Source: Pelomyxa schiedti
Taxonomy: Eukaryota; Evosea; Pelobiontida; Pelomyxidae
Assembly: GCA_020536535.1 (NCBI GenBank)
Contig: JAHLWZ010000615.1
Coordinates: 18,027 to 82,026, forward strand
Direction: 5' to 3'
DNA length: 64,000 nucleotides
Position 1 is the first letter of the stretch; each line of letters begins with the position of its first letter. The notes beneath the pieces were generated by a model that did not search any database, had not been told where the DNA came from, and saw nothing but the letters and a program-made list of their open reading frames with translations. Of the stretch, positions 46,817-59,900 are shown one piece after another. The position numbers and the translations under genes are program-made.

Positions 46817-49621
46817 ATGGATTCGGATAAGATCAAAGGGTCAATCGCCGAATCCATCACTCAGATCTTCCCTCGGTGCGAGGGAGGAACTCCAATTCCC
46901 ACCAACCGATAGGAATTGTGTGACAACACTCTTGATCCTCCTGCTCCAGCCAGACGGCTTCTCGTTCAGTCTTGAAGGGTTCAGCGAAAGGTGCATTCGT
47001 TGGTTTTTTGTGCTGATTGGATGAGTTGGGTTTGTAAAGCGTGCACCCTCGAAAACTCGGAGAATGCACTGGCGTGTTCTGTATGTGGGACCGTGAAGCC
47101 ATCTCTCGATGACGGTTCAGCATGGATAGAATGGCCTTGTCCCACGTGCGTTCCTTTCTTTATGAAGTAACTTTGGTTGTTGCAATGTTTCGGTTCTCTT
47201 TATGTTGGGGTTTCGGAGGTGCCACGCGCTGGCTTGTGGGATGGCCCGTCCGTAACTTTTGACAGATGCACGTTCGTCAATACGCCGACGTCGCTGATGT
47301 GCACAGTCTGTGGGACCGAGCGACCCGTCACGGCCTACAGAGTGACGGAACCACGCCCTGCGAAGGTGTCGGCTGACTTATGGGATACCCCCACTCCACC
47401 TCCTGGGCTTGTGAAGCCAAAAAAACTGTCAAAAAAAGAGAAATTGATAGCCAAGTTGGGCCTGGTCCTTAAGTCTGGAAAACCTGAAGTTCCTCAACTA
47501 GTTCCTGTATGTAAAGATTAATACCCACATTAAATACCACAAGATGGGACACAGACCACTAACTTATGGAACCTTTAATAGGGCTTTAAATCTGTGGAGG
47601 AGTGGAATGCTTACCTTGAAACTGAAAAGCACCTTTGGGAAGTAGAGCCCCAAAAGCAACAGGTGGGCTTTCTTCTTCCTATTATTATTTTTTTTTGGAT
47701 AAAAAGGTATGCCTTCCATAACTTCAAATAGGTTATCCATCAAGTGCTAATGGATGAACATACTATGACCCCATTTTTGCTCCTTTTGAGCCTTCCTGAT
47801 TATGTAATGCAACGCAGTGGACTCTCGGATTTTTGTTCCATTGCCTTGGTGAGTGCTCTCAATGAATCATTATCTGTTACTCTGAATTTAGACCTGCCGT
47901 GCATTTGCCAACATTATGAGATCGGATGAGCTCTGGCAGTCACTATATTATCGTGACTTTCGTGACAAACCCCCATCAGAAGTAACTCCCGGTATGTCAT
48001 AGTCTTTCCTTGCTCTTACTAATATTACTCAGGATGCTGGCGAAATTCCTACAAAGAGAGACTACTTCACTCATGTGTGGCAATCTATACTATTTCGACT
48101 GCCAGCCTTCCCCCACTCTGTGGCGCATCTTGGTTTAGGGCATGCTTTGGCGTGGCAACAAAGACTGACATTTCGCTTTCTGTATACAATGGCTTGCCCC
48201 CAGTCATTCCAATGAAGATACCAGATGGGAAAGCGGCTTTCGTTTGTTCTTTACCTGAAAAAGCAATACAACTTATAACTATCAGATCTTTGAGTGCCAC
48301 ATGAAGGAGCACTGCTCTCTCAATCAGCGTGATGTCACAGATGCCTTCGAACAAATTGCACAGATTCTATTTACTCCAGAAGCAAATGTGACTGTCCGGG
48401 TATGTGTACCCCTTGATTTTCATTCCTCACTGTTGCCCTAGACCACTTTCCGAGGCACTGACGTATCTGTTGCATTTTTGTGTGATACATACGAGAAATC
48501 TCACAGGCATGGCTTTTATTATTTCTGAATAAATAATTAATTTTTATGGACAGCATCAAGAACGATCCTGTCCTCAACTTCGTTTCCCGCAAACGTACTG
48601 GGAAATGGAAGCTAGGCCTAAGTAGTGGCTGGCTTCTGTATCCAGTCTATCAACATCTAAGGAAAGTGCGGGTTGCCAGTGACAGAGCCGAGTGGACTGG
48701 TGGCCCACGACGATCGTAGGCACTCTTACTACTTCACCTTTTGGTTACTCTTCTAGATTTTTCATCAAAGCCAAAGCTTCTTGGTTTGCTCTGCTAATGG
48801 AGATAAACACTGATTGGTTGCAGGTAATTAATTTTTTAGGTTGAATTTCTAAATGTTGGGTGTAAGGCCTTTGGATTCCCTGTAGAGAATTCCTCCTTCA
48901 GTTGGCTTACCAGGCCACCTTTTGTGGCACTCGAGCAATCAATGACAGGAATGTCAAGAATTGTTATCACATCCTATACAGTGTGCACTTCTGTAAAACC
49001 ATACCCATACTCACAATTCTAGGGAAGCAGTGTATCTGTAATTTTTGATAACCCTTGTTCTCTTATGAGGGCTCTGCAAATTGGATTCATAGAAGAAAAC
49101 ATCAAAAACCTGAAATTTGATGATGGGACGAGTGATGCAGATGCCAGAAAGTTATTTGAAGACCTCGAGCATGAAAGATCAGAATGGAGGGGAGAACAAG
49201 GCCTCGAGTCCGACTATGATACTACAGTTGAAGCGGTATGCTTTTGTGTAAAATTAAATGCATCTCAAAACTGTGTATACAGGTAAAAGCTTCATGGGAA
49301 TTTGAATGTGACAAGTACGGGGACAATGATGGCTACACAAGTGAAGAGGTTCTGAAAGCCACAATCGCCAGCCGCGAAACAGAGCTACTAAAAGCAATTG
49401 AAGAGCACGAGGAGACAATAGCTCTCCTTAAACTCACAACAGAAGCTCAAACATCCTCAACACAAGCATCCACAGAAACCCCAACACCAACCCCCAGTAC
49501 TGACACATCAACCTCAGTAACAACAACACCCTCAGCCACAGAGACACCAACACCCAGCACTGACACTCCCCAACAAACACAAACTCCAGTTGATTCCAGC
49601 ACCACACAACAATCAAGTTGA
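46817..49621 (+). CDS. Double RanBP2-zinc-finger protein with F-box-like segment
   Basis: Start MDSDKIKGSIAESITQIFPR; an intron ending near 46979 leads in frame to VQRKVHSLVFCADWMSW. Two RanBP2-type zinc fingers follow: WVCKACTLENSENALACSVC and, restored by splicing over 47140-47269, WPCPTCTFVNTPTSLMCTVC. Such fingers bind ubiquitin or single-stranded RNA. After a basic linker (KKLSKKEKLIAKLGL) is an F-box-like helix set, LLLLSLPDYVMQRSGLSDFC with SIALTCRAFANIMRSDELWQ, the typical Leu-Pro start and terminal Leu-Trp. Later exons: WRNSYKERLLHSCVAIY, FECHMKEHCSLNQRDVTDAF, FDNPCSLMRALQIGFIEENI, then a coiled helix (TIASRETELLKAIEEHEETI) and a Thr/Ser/Pro tail. A ubiquitin-ligase adaptor role is inferred. 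Exons between 48,400 and 49,050 are uncertain. Confidence 0.65.
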
Positions 49622-49735
49622 AAGATCCAAGCAAATACACACTGCACAACATTCTCTAGAAATGGCTTATGAGGAGCGTTTATTTGAATTTTAATCATTT
49701 TTTTTCCTGTAATACCGCCTCGAACAAGTTCGTGG

Positions 49736-51725
49736 ATGCACCGTAGCCGAGATGAAGTTCAACACGTTGTATGGGCGTCGCATGCGATGTGGACTGTAGT
49801 TCTGCCGAGCACATTCCTTGGGAGTGATGTCAGTTCAATATTTGTCATCGCTGAGGCTTTTTTCCCGGTGTGCGAGTGCACATCACGGATATTTTTACCC
49901 ACTGAGTTGTGACGAGATGTGTGACCTTTAAAAAAAAAAAAGTTAGTTGCATTGGTGTCAGATAAGGCGATTAATTTGACGGGGAGTCATGCCAAAGCCC
50001 TTGTGGCTTGTGCTGGTTCTGGGGCACCTCGTTGCCTTCATTGGCTGCTGGTGCACAATCCTCAAAAGAAGTACATCGCCATTTTTAATGTAAAGATAGA
50101 TACTCTTCTACATTTAGATAGCTGAACTCATTCACTCTTATCTTTCTAGACCGGGCACTGCTTACAGTTATGACTCAGTCTCGGTGGGTTTTCATGCTCT
50201 GGGTGCCGCTTGCAGGAGAGGATACAAAGATGTATGCGAGATGCTAGTCACTGAGTTTTCGCTATCCATGACTTCAGAAATGGCAGGAAATGTGGGTAGA
50301 CAGGCTGAACTTGAGTGGGCTGTGGACGCAGCCTGCGGATGTGGAGATGTTGCATTTTTACAGTGGTTAATATCTAGAATCCACATGGAAGTTCACATCC
50401 GCGGGGCAGTTTTAGCAAAGGCACTGTGCACTGCATGTTTGCATGGACAACTTGCCAATGCGAAATGGCTTGTTGCCCAGTTTCCTGTTACAAGTAACGA
50501 TCTACAACAAGCACTTCTCTCACGTATGGACATGTTTACCTGTACGTGTTTCAGTGGAAACGTGCAGCTGGCACGTTGGCTAATTGAAACTTTCAGTCCT
50601 GAACTTTTCCAAAAGAAGCTGAGCACAGATGCATTTTTTGCGCTCTGTGTTAACGGACAGCTGGAATTTGCCAAGTGGGTGGTTGAAGTCTTCAATATCA
50701 CTCACAATTCCTTCCAGAATTTTTTTCCTCAATTTGAAGAAGCTATGGACGTGGCTTGTAGTCATGGGCACTTGGAGTTTGCACAGTGGTTGGACCAGTT
50801 TTACTTGCCCATTGAACCAGACAAAGTACGCAGCCCGAGTGGAGCCCTTTGTAATGCCTGCCGAGGTGGCTACCTTGAAACATCCAAATGGCTAGTTCAG
50901 AGATATAACTTCACGCTCTCCGATATGACAGGTGAGGCACTACGTCGTGCATGTGCAAATGGTCACCTGGAAGTAGTAAAATGGATGAGAGACGAGTTTG
51001 AACTATCACATAAGGATATACCGCAACAACATGAGCTCTTTCTGAGGACTTGTGAGAAGAGTTCCAATATACCGATACTAGAATATCTAAGAGACTGTAT
51101 TGGCCTTGACCCTAGTGCTGTTCGAGAATGCAACAATGAAATAATCCGTTCCGCGTGTATCAGTGGCAGACTGGATGTTGCACAGTGCCTGGTTACAAAA
51201 TATGGGCTCTGCGCTGATGACATCAGGTCAAATGGCAACGAAGTTCTGCGCAATGCCTGTGAGAAAGGTGACATTAGACTTGCCAAGTGGGTGACCAGAA
51301 CCTTTGGACTTTGCATTTCAGATGCAAGGGCCTGCAACAACGACCCACTGCGAAAAGCTTGTGCAAATGGGCACCTTGATGTTGCAGTTTGGCTCAAGGA
51401 AACATTCTGCCTGACACCTGCCGATGCGAGGGAATTCTCAAATGATGCACTCCGCACTGTTTGTAAGGCTGGACGCTTGGATGTGGCCAAATGGCTGGCT
51501 CACACATTTGGACTCACTGCAGCTGATGCACGGGCTGTGAGGTGTGAAGCTCTGTGCAATGCGTGCATGGCTGGGCATTTGGATGTGGCTCAGTGGCTGG
51601 TTCATGCGTTTGGGCTTGTGAAGGAGGATATTGTTGATAGTGATGCTATCATATTCACACAACAAACGCACAGAGCCAACACACAGGACATACTCCAGTG
51701 GCTTGAGAGCCTCACACTCCCTTAA
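49736..51725 (+). CDS. Ankyrin-type repeat protein
   Basis: Built of about 33-residue repeats with the core pattern ALRxACxxGHLDVAxWLxxxFGLTxxDAR, an ankyrin variant. Clear units: GEALRRACANGHLEVVKWMR, NEIIRSACISGRLDVAQCLV, NEVLRNACEKGDIRLAKWVT, NDPLRKACANGHLDVAVWLK, NDALRTVCKAGRLDVAKWLA and CEALCNACMAGHLDVAQWLV. Repeats fill the long exon from about 50129; the frame continues upstream through an intron near 50089-50118 to ALVACAGSGAPRCLHWLLVH. The N-terminus is uncertain: MHRSRDEVQHVVWASHAMWT at 49736 is a plausible first exon but its donor was not matched in phase. The protein ends DILQWLESLTLP. Presumably a protein-interaction scaffold; partner unknown. Confidence 0.8.
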
Positions 51726-52104
51726 TACTGTAAAATCTTTTCTTTATGCACTGTTACCTTGGTGAAAAAGAACTTTTGTGCCTCAGTCGCCCTGAAGGAA
51801 TGTCAGGCCAAGACGATTGAGCCGTGCCAAGTCCGGAGAACTGTTGGAACATTAGTTTCAGTTGGTGTCACCATGGTAGCCTAGGTTCCTCGGCCAAACC
51901 ACAACGCCAAACGACACCGTTATTCCGATGAGTATTACGAACAAACGCCACTCCATCACCCTCCACAGAATAACAAGTTTTCTTTCTAGAAACATTGAGA
52001 AGCCAGTCACACCAACACAATTCTGTGCGGTTACGCACTACGTGCGTGGAACAAAGCCACAGGGGTTGAAAAAAAAAAAAAACGACAGTCAACTTTTCTG
52101 GACT

Positions 52105-52185
52105 GGAATGGCGGGGTTTCGAACCGGGGTCATCCAGGTCAACCAGGTCGGAGCACGGCCTGTCTTGCCCTTGAGCAAGATGTCC
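52105..52185 (-). other. tRNA-like (box A/box B) remnant
   Basis: On the minus strand the sequence contains GGTTCGAAACC, a perfect internal promoter box B, about 55 nt after TTGCTCAAGGGCAAG, which resembles a D-arm/box A (stem TTGC/GCAA). However the T-stem has two C-C mismatches and the acceptor stem pairs over only four bases, so this is not a working tRNA gene. A degenerate tRNA or tRNA-derived short element is the best reading. Confidence 0.3.
52159..52184 (-). repeat. 26-bp inverted repeat, left arm
   Basis: Exact reverse complement of 52328-52353, separated by 143 bp. It covers the box-A-like part of the tRNA-like remnant. Confidence 0.9.
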
Positions 52186-52327
52186 ACAGAGAGTTACCAC
52201 TTCTAGGAACACGGTAAGTCTGGGTCATCTACCCAAGAACACGGAACTGTAAGACTACCGGTCAACAGGACACCCCTTGTAGTCGTACTAAACTACAAGT
52301 CGTGAGTCTTGGATGAGACCATCGAAA

Positions 52328-52353
52328 GACATCTTGCTCAAGGGCAAGACAGG
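52328..52353 (+). repeat. 26-bp inverted repeat, right arm
   Basis: Exact reverse complement of 52159-52184. No box B follows it, so this copy is only the 5' part of the tRNA-like unit. It lies just upstream of the start at 52403. Confidence 0.9.
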
Positions 52354-52402
52354 TCCCCATCACTAGTGAAGTGTTTCATCACAACTCATCAAGAAAGAAC
52401 TG

Positions 52403-53820
52403 ATGAAATCGTTCTTACAACAACTGAATCCAATAACCGCCACGTCGTCACCCCCGACGTCAGCCACACGCCAACAGCCACAACCAACACAGCAGCAACA
52501 AAACCGCGTCCCACAATCGCCCCATCCCTCACCACAACAACAACCCCAGTCGGCGGCGCGTCAACCCGGCGCTGTTAATGCGTCTGTTGCGAGTGGTTCC
52601 GAGGGGGAATTGTGGGCGCAAATCCGTGGGCTGAAGCAGCAATTGGTGGCGAAGCAAGAGGCCCTTCAGTTGGCAAATGTCAAAATGTCTGTGCTCCAAG
52701 TTGGTGCCACACAAAACCCAAATACTATGTTTTTTTTTTCTTTAAAATTACTTTTCCTCTGTGTTACTTTTGTGCATTCTTAAGCCAATTAACTAGGGTA
52801 CTGTGGAGACAGTGACTCGTGACTTGAATACTCTGCAATTCAACACTACACAAGAATCAGTGGTATGCCTTTCTTCGTAGTATTGATGTTTAAACTCCCT
52901 TGTTTGATTAAGCTTCTGCTGTTTGCTGTCCTTCCTTATTTTAGTATTAGGAGATCGTGAATTTGCCAACCTACCACTCAACACATAAATCAGACTTTAA
53001 AGGATACTGTGCAGCAGCTTTCTGTGCAGCTGGCAGATAAAGATGCGGAAAACACTGAACTGAAAAAGAAAGTGTATGTTACAGAAATGTAAAACCACTC
53101 TGAGAAGCCAAAAAGATTTGACTTGGCAAGTAAATTGGAAATCTCTCGCCAAGGCAGCCCCACTTCACTGGATATTTGCAATGCTCCAGAATACGTAGAG
53201 GTTGCCAAAAGTATCAAATCGTTGTCTCACATGTTTGGGGTAGTTACTTAGAAAATGCGAATCTCTGGAGAAGTCTCTCTCTGAAGCTAGGCAAGAACAA
53301 CTTCTTCAGCAACAGGGACAAGCACCATCTGATTTAGATAGCCGGTTATCTCTCCTCAAACGGGAGAATGAAAACTTAGAAAGCCGTACCCTGTCCCATT
53401 TCATTATTTTCACCAATCGGACTTATCAGACACTAAGGAATGCAAATTTTAAGCCGCGAGGTTGCCACAGCCCGAGAAATTCGGCAGAATATAAGTTCAC
53501 TTAAGCATAGTCTGGATTTGGCAACAACAGAATTGGAAACCTTGCGGAATGAGAATACCGAACTTAAGCTCAAGACAGCGACACTGTCATCAGACGTAGA
53601 CACACTTGTTAGAGAAAAATTCGATGTAGAATTCCATTCCAGCACCAAAATACTCACAAAAAATAAATCCCACAAACAAAAGCTCACCACAGCCAAAGTT
53701 GATATGATTGCTGCAATTGAAGCAATGAGTGTTCAACTAAAAGAGGTGACTGATGAAAGAGACCAACTCAAAGAGCAGCATGACTCTCTGTCCTCAGTGA
53801 TCAAAAAGTTAATGCCCTGA
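52403..53820 (+). CDS. Coiled-coil protein (unrecognised)
   Basis: Start MKSFLQQLNPITATSSPPTS, with a Gln/Pro/Ser-rich first 55 residues, then helical heptads through several exons: ELWAQIRGLKQQLVAKQEAL, VTRDLNTLQFNTTQ, DTVQQLSVQLADKDAENTEL, SLEKSLSEARQEQLLQQQGQ, SRLSLLKRENENLESR, SSLKHSLDLATTELETLRNE and, in the last exon, SVQLKEVTDERDQLKEQHDS. A non-helical patch RFDLASKLEISRQGSPTSLD separates two coils. Introns lie near 52727-52797, 52864-52985, 53089-53100 and 53240. Long coiled coils of this kind are found in Golgi, centrosomal and cytoskeletal proteins; nothing distinguishes among them here. The N-terminus resembles an acidic-free low-complexity leader rather than a targeting signal. 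Confidence 0.65.
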
Positions 53821-53935
53821 CAACCCCTAATAGATCTTCTTTTATTTGTTCTTTTTTTTTTTTCCCCTCTTCCGATACGAGATCCACGGAACCGTAATTT
53901 GCCTTGCTGTACGGCGAGTGTTGCGGCTGCGTAAA

Positions 53936-56900
53936 ATGAGTGCGACACGTAAGGCTAATAAACAAGTCAGCAAGGGAACCACCGCGGAAACGACGGCGCC
54001 CGAAAAGATCTCTCCGCGAAAAAGAGCGCCGCCAAAGCCCGCTGCCTCACAAAGCGGAAGCGCGTCGGCCACGCAAGCTTCGAACAAAAGCGATGACGTC
54101 AATGCAACTCCGGTGCCTCCAGTGACCAAAAAACAATCCACCATGTCGAAATTCTTTTGCTCTGCGTCACAGCAGTCTCCCAGTGGGTCACAATGCACAA
54201 CATCCTCATCGACTTCTTCGCAGCCAACGAATTCCACTGCAGCTGCTAAGAATGTCTCTCGGTCTCCTCCTGCCAGTGGGGAAGATGCAGCTTCTTGCTC
54301 AGTATCATCAAAGACACCACCTTCAGGCTGTCAAACGACTTCCACTACGTCGAGCACATCATGCACATCATGTAGTCGTGTGAGTAACTCTGGCACAGAT
54401 AGCAATAATGCAAACACACCTTCACAATATCTGTCGGAGGAGAGAACAGTTGGGACTTCAAATAAACCAAATGCGCCGAGTTCCGATCCTCTTTCCACTG
54501 GTTCGGTCACCTCTTCAGGTTCAGCTGGTTCTGCTCCTTTCTCAAAAACAGTGAGATCTCTACCAGCACACAAGTGCCCTCATGGTAATATAATCTCCAG
54601 CCATAAATATCAAGTTGCATCGGGCCTCATTTTGTGTCAGTTGTTGTAAAATATGGATCGGAACCTGCTCTGATTCTTCCCAAGACTGAGTGTGCTCCTG
54701 GCGCACTAGAACTTCTTCGTTCCAAATTGAAAGCATTTTTTAAATTTGACAATGATGCTCAAGTTCCTATGTTTATATTTTACTCAGTCTTACACCATTT
54801 AGGACTTTGTGCTTCTTGATTTACAAAAAAACCCAGTTGCTCTAGAGTCGCTTGCTGATTTGCCAAATGGATCTGTGGTCCTAGCCTTCAAGTCGGAGGA
54901 CTTCTTAGGCCAAAGTATAAGATTGTTTTTCTCACTATCTTTTTAAAAAAAAAACAGAGGAACATTTGACATTGCATGAAATTGAAGTTGACACAACTCC
55001 AAGTACCAACATCCTTATAAAAGGCGGAGCTACAGGTCAGTAAGTTGATGAATGTTATCAATCTCATCAAGTTAGATTATAGTATAGCTGGTGCTATTGC
55101 AGAACTTGTAGATAATGCCATCCAAGCAGTAACGAAGTCGGAAGACCCAAAAACAATTAACATTGTTATCGCCTATGGACATGCCTCTGACCCTGTTGCC
55201 AGTCCCAAAATACAGGTGATTTGAGTGAAACTTCTTCAATTGCAAATTCCACACTAACACCGTTTCAAGGCAATACGGGTGCATGACACAGGAAATGGTA
55301 TGACTTACCAGGAATTGCACAACTTTCTTACGTGTGTAGCTAAAATGTCAGTTTATATATTGACATTGTGAACAGCCTTGGAGAAACTCAAGCCGACAAA
55401 CCAGGGTCTGCTTCTGATGACCACTTTGGGCAAATATCAAGGTTTGAATCAATCCAGCCTCCCTTTTTCCTGACCTTGATTTGCAGATATGGGGAGGGTG
55501 CAAAAAAAGCGGCATTTTTTCTTGGAAAGACTCTTTGTGTCAAAACAAAGCGTATGTAATTCCTGTTTCTCTGTACTTTTAATTGGCAGCAGAGAAAGAC
55601 TTGGGTGTGCTGTTTGAAACTCGTTTATCAGTCAGACACTTGGAGACCTCTGCAAGGCAAGACTGGAGAGCACTTATCTCCATCAAAGAAACTGAACACC
55701 CTGATCCACTGGGCCCGCACTACACATTGATTACAGTACGAGCCCTCGTTGGCAGCAGTTTTTGTGATTATAAGGCAGGTGAAACATGTTTCGATATCTT
55801 TGAAACGAGAAGAACTCAGTAATGTGGCATCCACCTTGGTCCAGATCTATTTTTTTTACCTTCATCCAGAGCATTTGTATTCATTTGTTCTTCACTTCAA
55901 ATAAATAAACAAATAAACCACAGGCCTTGTCAAACGAATCACTCTGCTTGTGACATACTTTTCAACAAAATCTGGTAGAAAATGTATCTTTTTACTCATT
56001 TTCCTTACTCTCGGTAGTCTAAGGGACACATCATCTGATCTAATCAGTCATCTCTTCACCCAAGCAGCTGAAAAGGAACCAAAACGATTTCAACTTCCGT
56101 TTCCACCCGGGCCCCCAGTTGAAATGTACTTGTTCTATTTCCCATATAAAGATGGGAGTGAAACGTCGTACTTGATGGGATCCACCTCAGAGCCTGGTGA
56201 CAAAAGGAAAAAGATCCAGCAAGACTCGGGGTTAATGGTATATTTCAACTACCGCGGTATTCCAGAGGCCACAATTCCCAGGTATTGGGTTTTTTCCTCT
56301 TGAGAACTTACAAGAGGTTTTAGACTGGGGTTCATGTCACCAGGCCGATACAAAAAAGTGAAAATTGAAGAAGTCTGGCTAAATCGAGTAAGAGGAATAA
56401 TTTTCCTGGACAGCAGGTTTCCTGTGACTCACAACAGTACTAATTACTTCCAATCTTCTTGCTTACCCATTAAACATCTAGAAATGCACATTTGTGTCAA
56501 TTCTGATCCCTTTCCAGAGTTCATTCAACTTAATCCAAGGGCAGTGGAAAAGGATTTCAGAGAGTGGCTAATATCCAGCCATGTAAGGTTGTTGTACTTC
56601 ACAGATTATTCCCGTTTCTAAAAAAAAAAAAATAGATATGATCAAGAGGTTGGTTCTATTTTCCAAGATTCGAAGTAACAAATATATGGGAAAAAAAATA
56701 TAGATAATCCCTATTGAGCCACTATATCACCCACAGCAGAACCGTACCACATGCAAAGGGTTTTCCAAAAATCAAGTCCAATACAATATTGGCACCCCTG
56801 TTGTGACTATTGCCAAAAACAGCAAAGTGCCACCCACAACAGGAAAAATCACTGAAATATTTTTCCTTGGCTCTCCTGATCACTCACAGAGTGAAATTCA

Positions 56901-59900
56901 AGTTAAGCTGGCAGTGTTAACTTGGAGGGATGAAGGGGAACAGGTTCGTTTTCTCTAAGTGACTTGCAAATACTAACGAAATGAACAAGGTTTTTGAAGC
57001 AAAGAAAATATCTCAAGCAATTGAGGATGCCAAGTATCAGCAATACCTTGAAAATCAGAAGAGGAGACTTCCAAGCCAAATAAAGGTACTCCTTCTTCTC
57101 TAAAAATGATATCCCTGACAAAGAGTTGTTAGCTTTACATGGGGGGTACCATGGATCTTCCCGACGAAGTTATTGAAGCCTCTCCAACAGCCTGCTTCTC
57201 CAGTATTGCTGTAGGTTTATGTAACGGCTTGCATAAAAACGGTAAGAGGTACTCATTGCCTTACACTTCTAAGAATGCACAGTGGAGCCTCCGATCATGG
57301 CGGCACATGAAGTGTCTGTGTGTGTCAAAACGTTCCCCTCCTTCTTCACTTACGAGCTATAGATTCATTATACTGTCTTTTTCAAAGATAAAGAAGTTGA
57401 GTCAAATGAGGCCCAGCATGAATCCTACTCTGCAGGAAGAATAACTTTCAAGAAAGTTGGTCTTTCAGCTCCACTTGTGAAAGCAGGCGATTATAGGATA
57501 GAATTTAGCTGTTCTTATAGCAATGTTCCTCCAGTTATTCACAAGTTTCGGGTCATCCCAGGTACATATAATAAATATATTATCCAATTTGAATATATAT
57601 GTGTGCATGCAGGTCCACTTGCACGTACTGTGCTATCTTTTTGCCACGATGGTGTACCTTCTGAGTTTTCTCTCCAGACTCCACTTCCTCCTTTGGAAAT
57701 CAGCTTGTGTGACGACTTTGACAATTCCATCACTGTTGAAGAGTCACATCTGGCAACTCTTACTATCAAGGTATTCGTTCCTTCATTTTTAGATTGTCTC
57801 TTTATATAATATCCACTGCCAGTGTGTTGGCACTTCTGAAAAAGAGGAAATTCCTGTTACTGTGCAAAGCTCTGAACTGCAGGTTTATATATTTTCCTGA
57901 AGAAAAAGGGTTTTACAAGACCAAGGATGATGGTTCAGCACATCTTGTCGTGGAACTTGGGCGCAGTAAATTAGCCAGTAATGAACACCAGTTAGAATTG
58001 TATCTTGGAGAAACAACTCCTGCAGTGATTCCCATTCACGTCGTTCCTGGTGAGGTGATAACTACTTTGTGAACCTAGCTCACCTGAACTCAGGCCCAAT
58101 TCACTCTTTGCAGTTCCAAGAGAGCAATATTTTTGAAAAACCATTTCCTGAAGAGAGTGTAATTCCAGGGTTGGTGCACTGTGAACTCGAATGGGTCAAT
58201 TAATTAGAAAAAGATTTTCAATTCGATTTGCTGATGAAGATGGGAACACCTTCAAACCTGCACCGACCCGAGTCAGCTCTAAACATAAAAAACACCATGT
58301 AGCTTCCATCCCCCATTCCGCCTCACTCTCATTTCTTGTAGACAAAGGGCAAGTCAAAAAGCAAATCCAGAAGTGAGGGTATAAGATTTACTCATTGTTC
58401 ACCGTTTTGACTGAAGGGAAGGTACAAGTGAAGATGAAAACAGGTCACAGGGGGACGAGACCGGGGATATGACTGTTACTGCTTCATCTCAGTTGATTGA
58501 AGGACAATCAGTGAGGTTGGTTGTTGGTTGTCAGTTGTTCCTCTTTTTGCTCATGCCACACCAAGTGTTTTGTTGAGTTCATCTGGAGTTTGCATGTTTG
58601 GGGACAAAAACTCTGGACTGCTCAGGACTAAGCATGTGGAACGGTCAATGTCTGCAGACCTTACTTTTTCTCTATCCAAAAATAAAGATGAAATGTTTTC
58701 TGCCACATTCACTCTGAAAGTGCACAGCCTCTGTGGCGCCTCTGGTATAGCACTATTAAATGAGGATGGCAACGAAATAGCCCATGGAAAAGGGTAAAAG
58801 CTTTTTCTTCTTCATCTCAACTTTCTCACATTTACATTTGCTTAGAGGCGATGTGCCGGTGCTCGTTCGTGTGTCTGCAATAAAGTGTGAACACCACTGG
58901 CGTGCTTCTGTTGATGCAGACGTGCCAAAGAGCTCGCAAAAAAAGGTTTTGCTGGGTGGAACTATTGAGACCAGCTGGAGTCATGATATTGTCAATTACG
59001 CCTATCCATCCCTTTCGGATTTGCCTCTGTTTGTTTCAGAAAAAGTAGGGAGGGGAGTCTTTATGTTGCATTTAACTAATTGGGTTTTCTAGGTCTGCAA
59101 GAGATACATGCACAAAGTTATCTTCGAAAATGAAAAAAACAAGAAACGCTTTCCTTTGTTGTTGGAAGTTGAAGTTCTGCCCGGACCACCAGTTTCTTTT
59201 CATCTCAAGCCTGAATGTCAAGAAGTACAGATAGCTCCCATTTTTCTTTTTTTTATTATGCATCTTCATAATATGTGCACTCATAGTTTCACTGTGGCTC
59301 AGAGTTTAAGTTGTCCATATTCCTTCATGATGAGGCCAGCAACGTTGTTGTAGCTCATGATTCTCTGGATTGCAACCTCGAGGAGATAACTCCAAACATT
59401 GAGGTGCAATCAAGTTTCTCTTCCTCTAATACCCACAAAACTATTCAGGTCCTCTCCTCCTCCCCAGATAGAGTAATAAAACTCTCCGGACTCAGCATTG
59501 AGCCGTTTGAGGGTGATCACTTCTGTGCAAAGCTGTCTATCATTGGTCTTGATGATGTTTGTATTATCGTGAGGGATCCGAAAGGTTCTAACTCCTCTCC
59601 CTTCAGCCTGATTTACATTGTTTCAGGGTCTCTGCACGAGGCTAGAAAAGAAATAAAACTTCTACCAGGTTAATTTACACATACGATTCTCTTTCTTCCT
59701 AACATCAGGCATTCCACTCGGCACAATCAGGCTCGTTTCGCTGCTTGAAAGTGAATGGAAGTAAACATCTCTCACTCAAAAAGAGTACAAGTGACTACAT
59801 TGATTCCCTGGAAATCACTTCTTGTGATGCTTTTGACAATATTGTTCCGGTTATCGATCATTTGGAAACATCTCGTTCCACTGATGTCTAAGTACAGCTT

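Noticed and set aside
52105-52185. Functional tRNA gene
   Set aside because: T-stem has two C-C mismatches and the acceptor stem is only four pairs; kept as a tRNA-like remnant.
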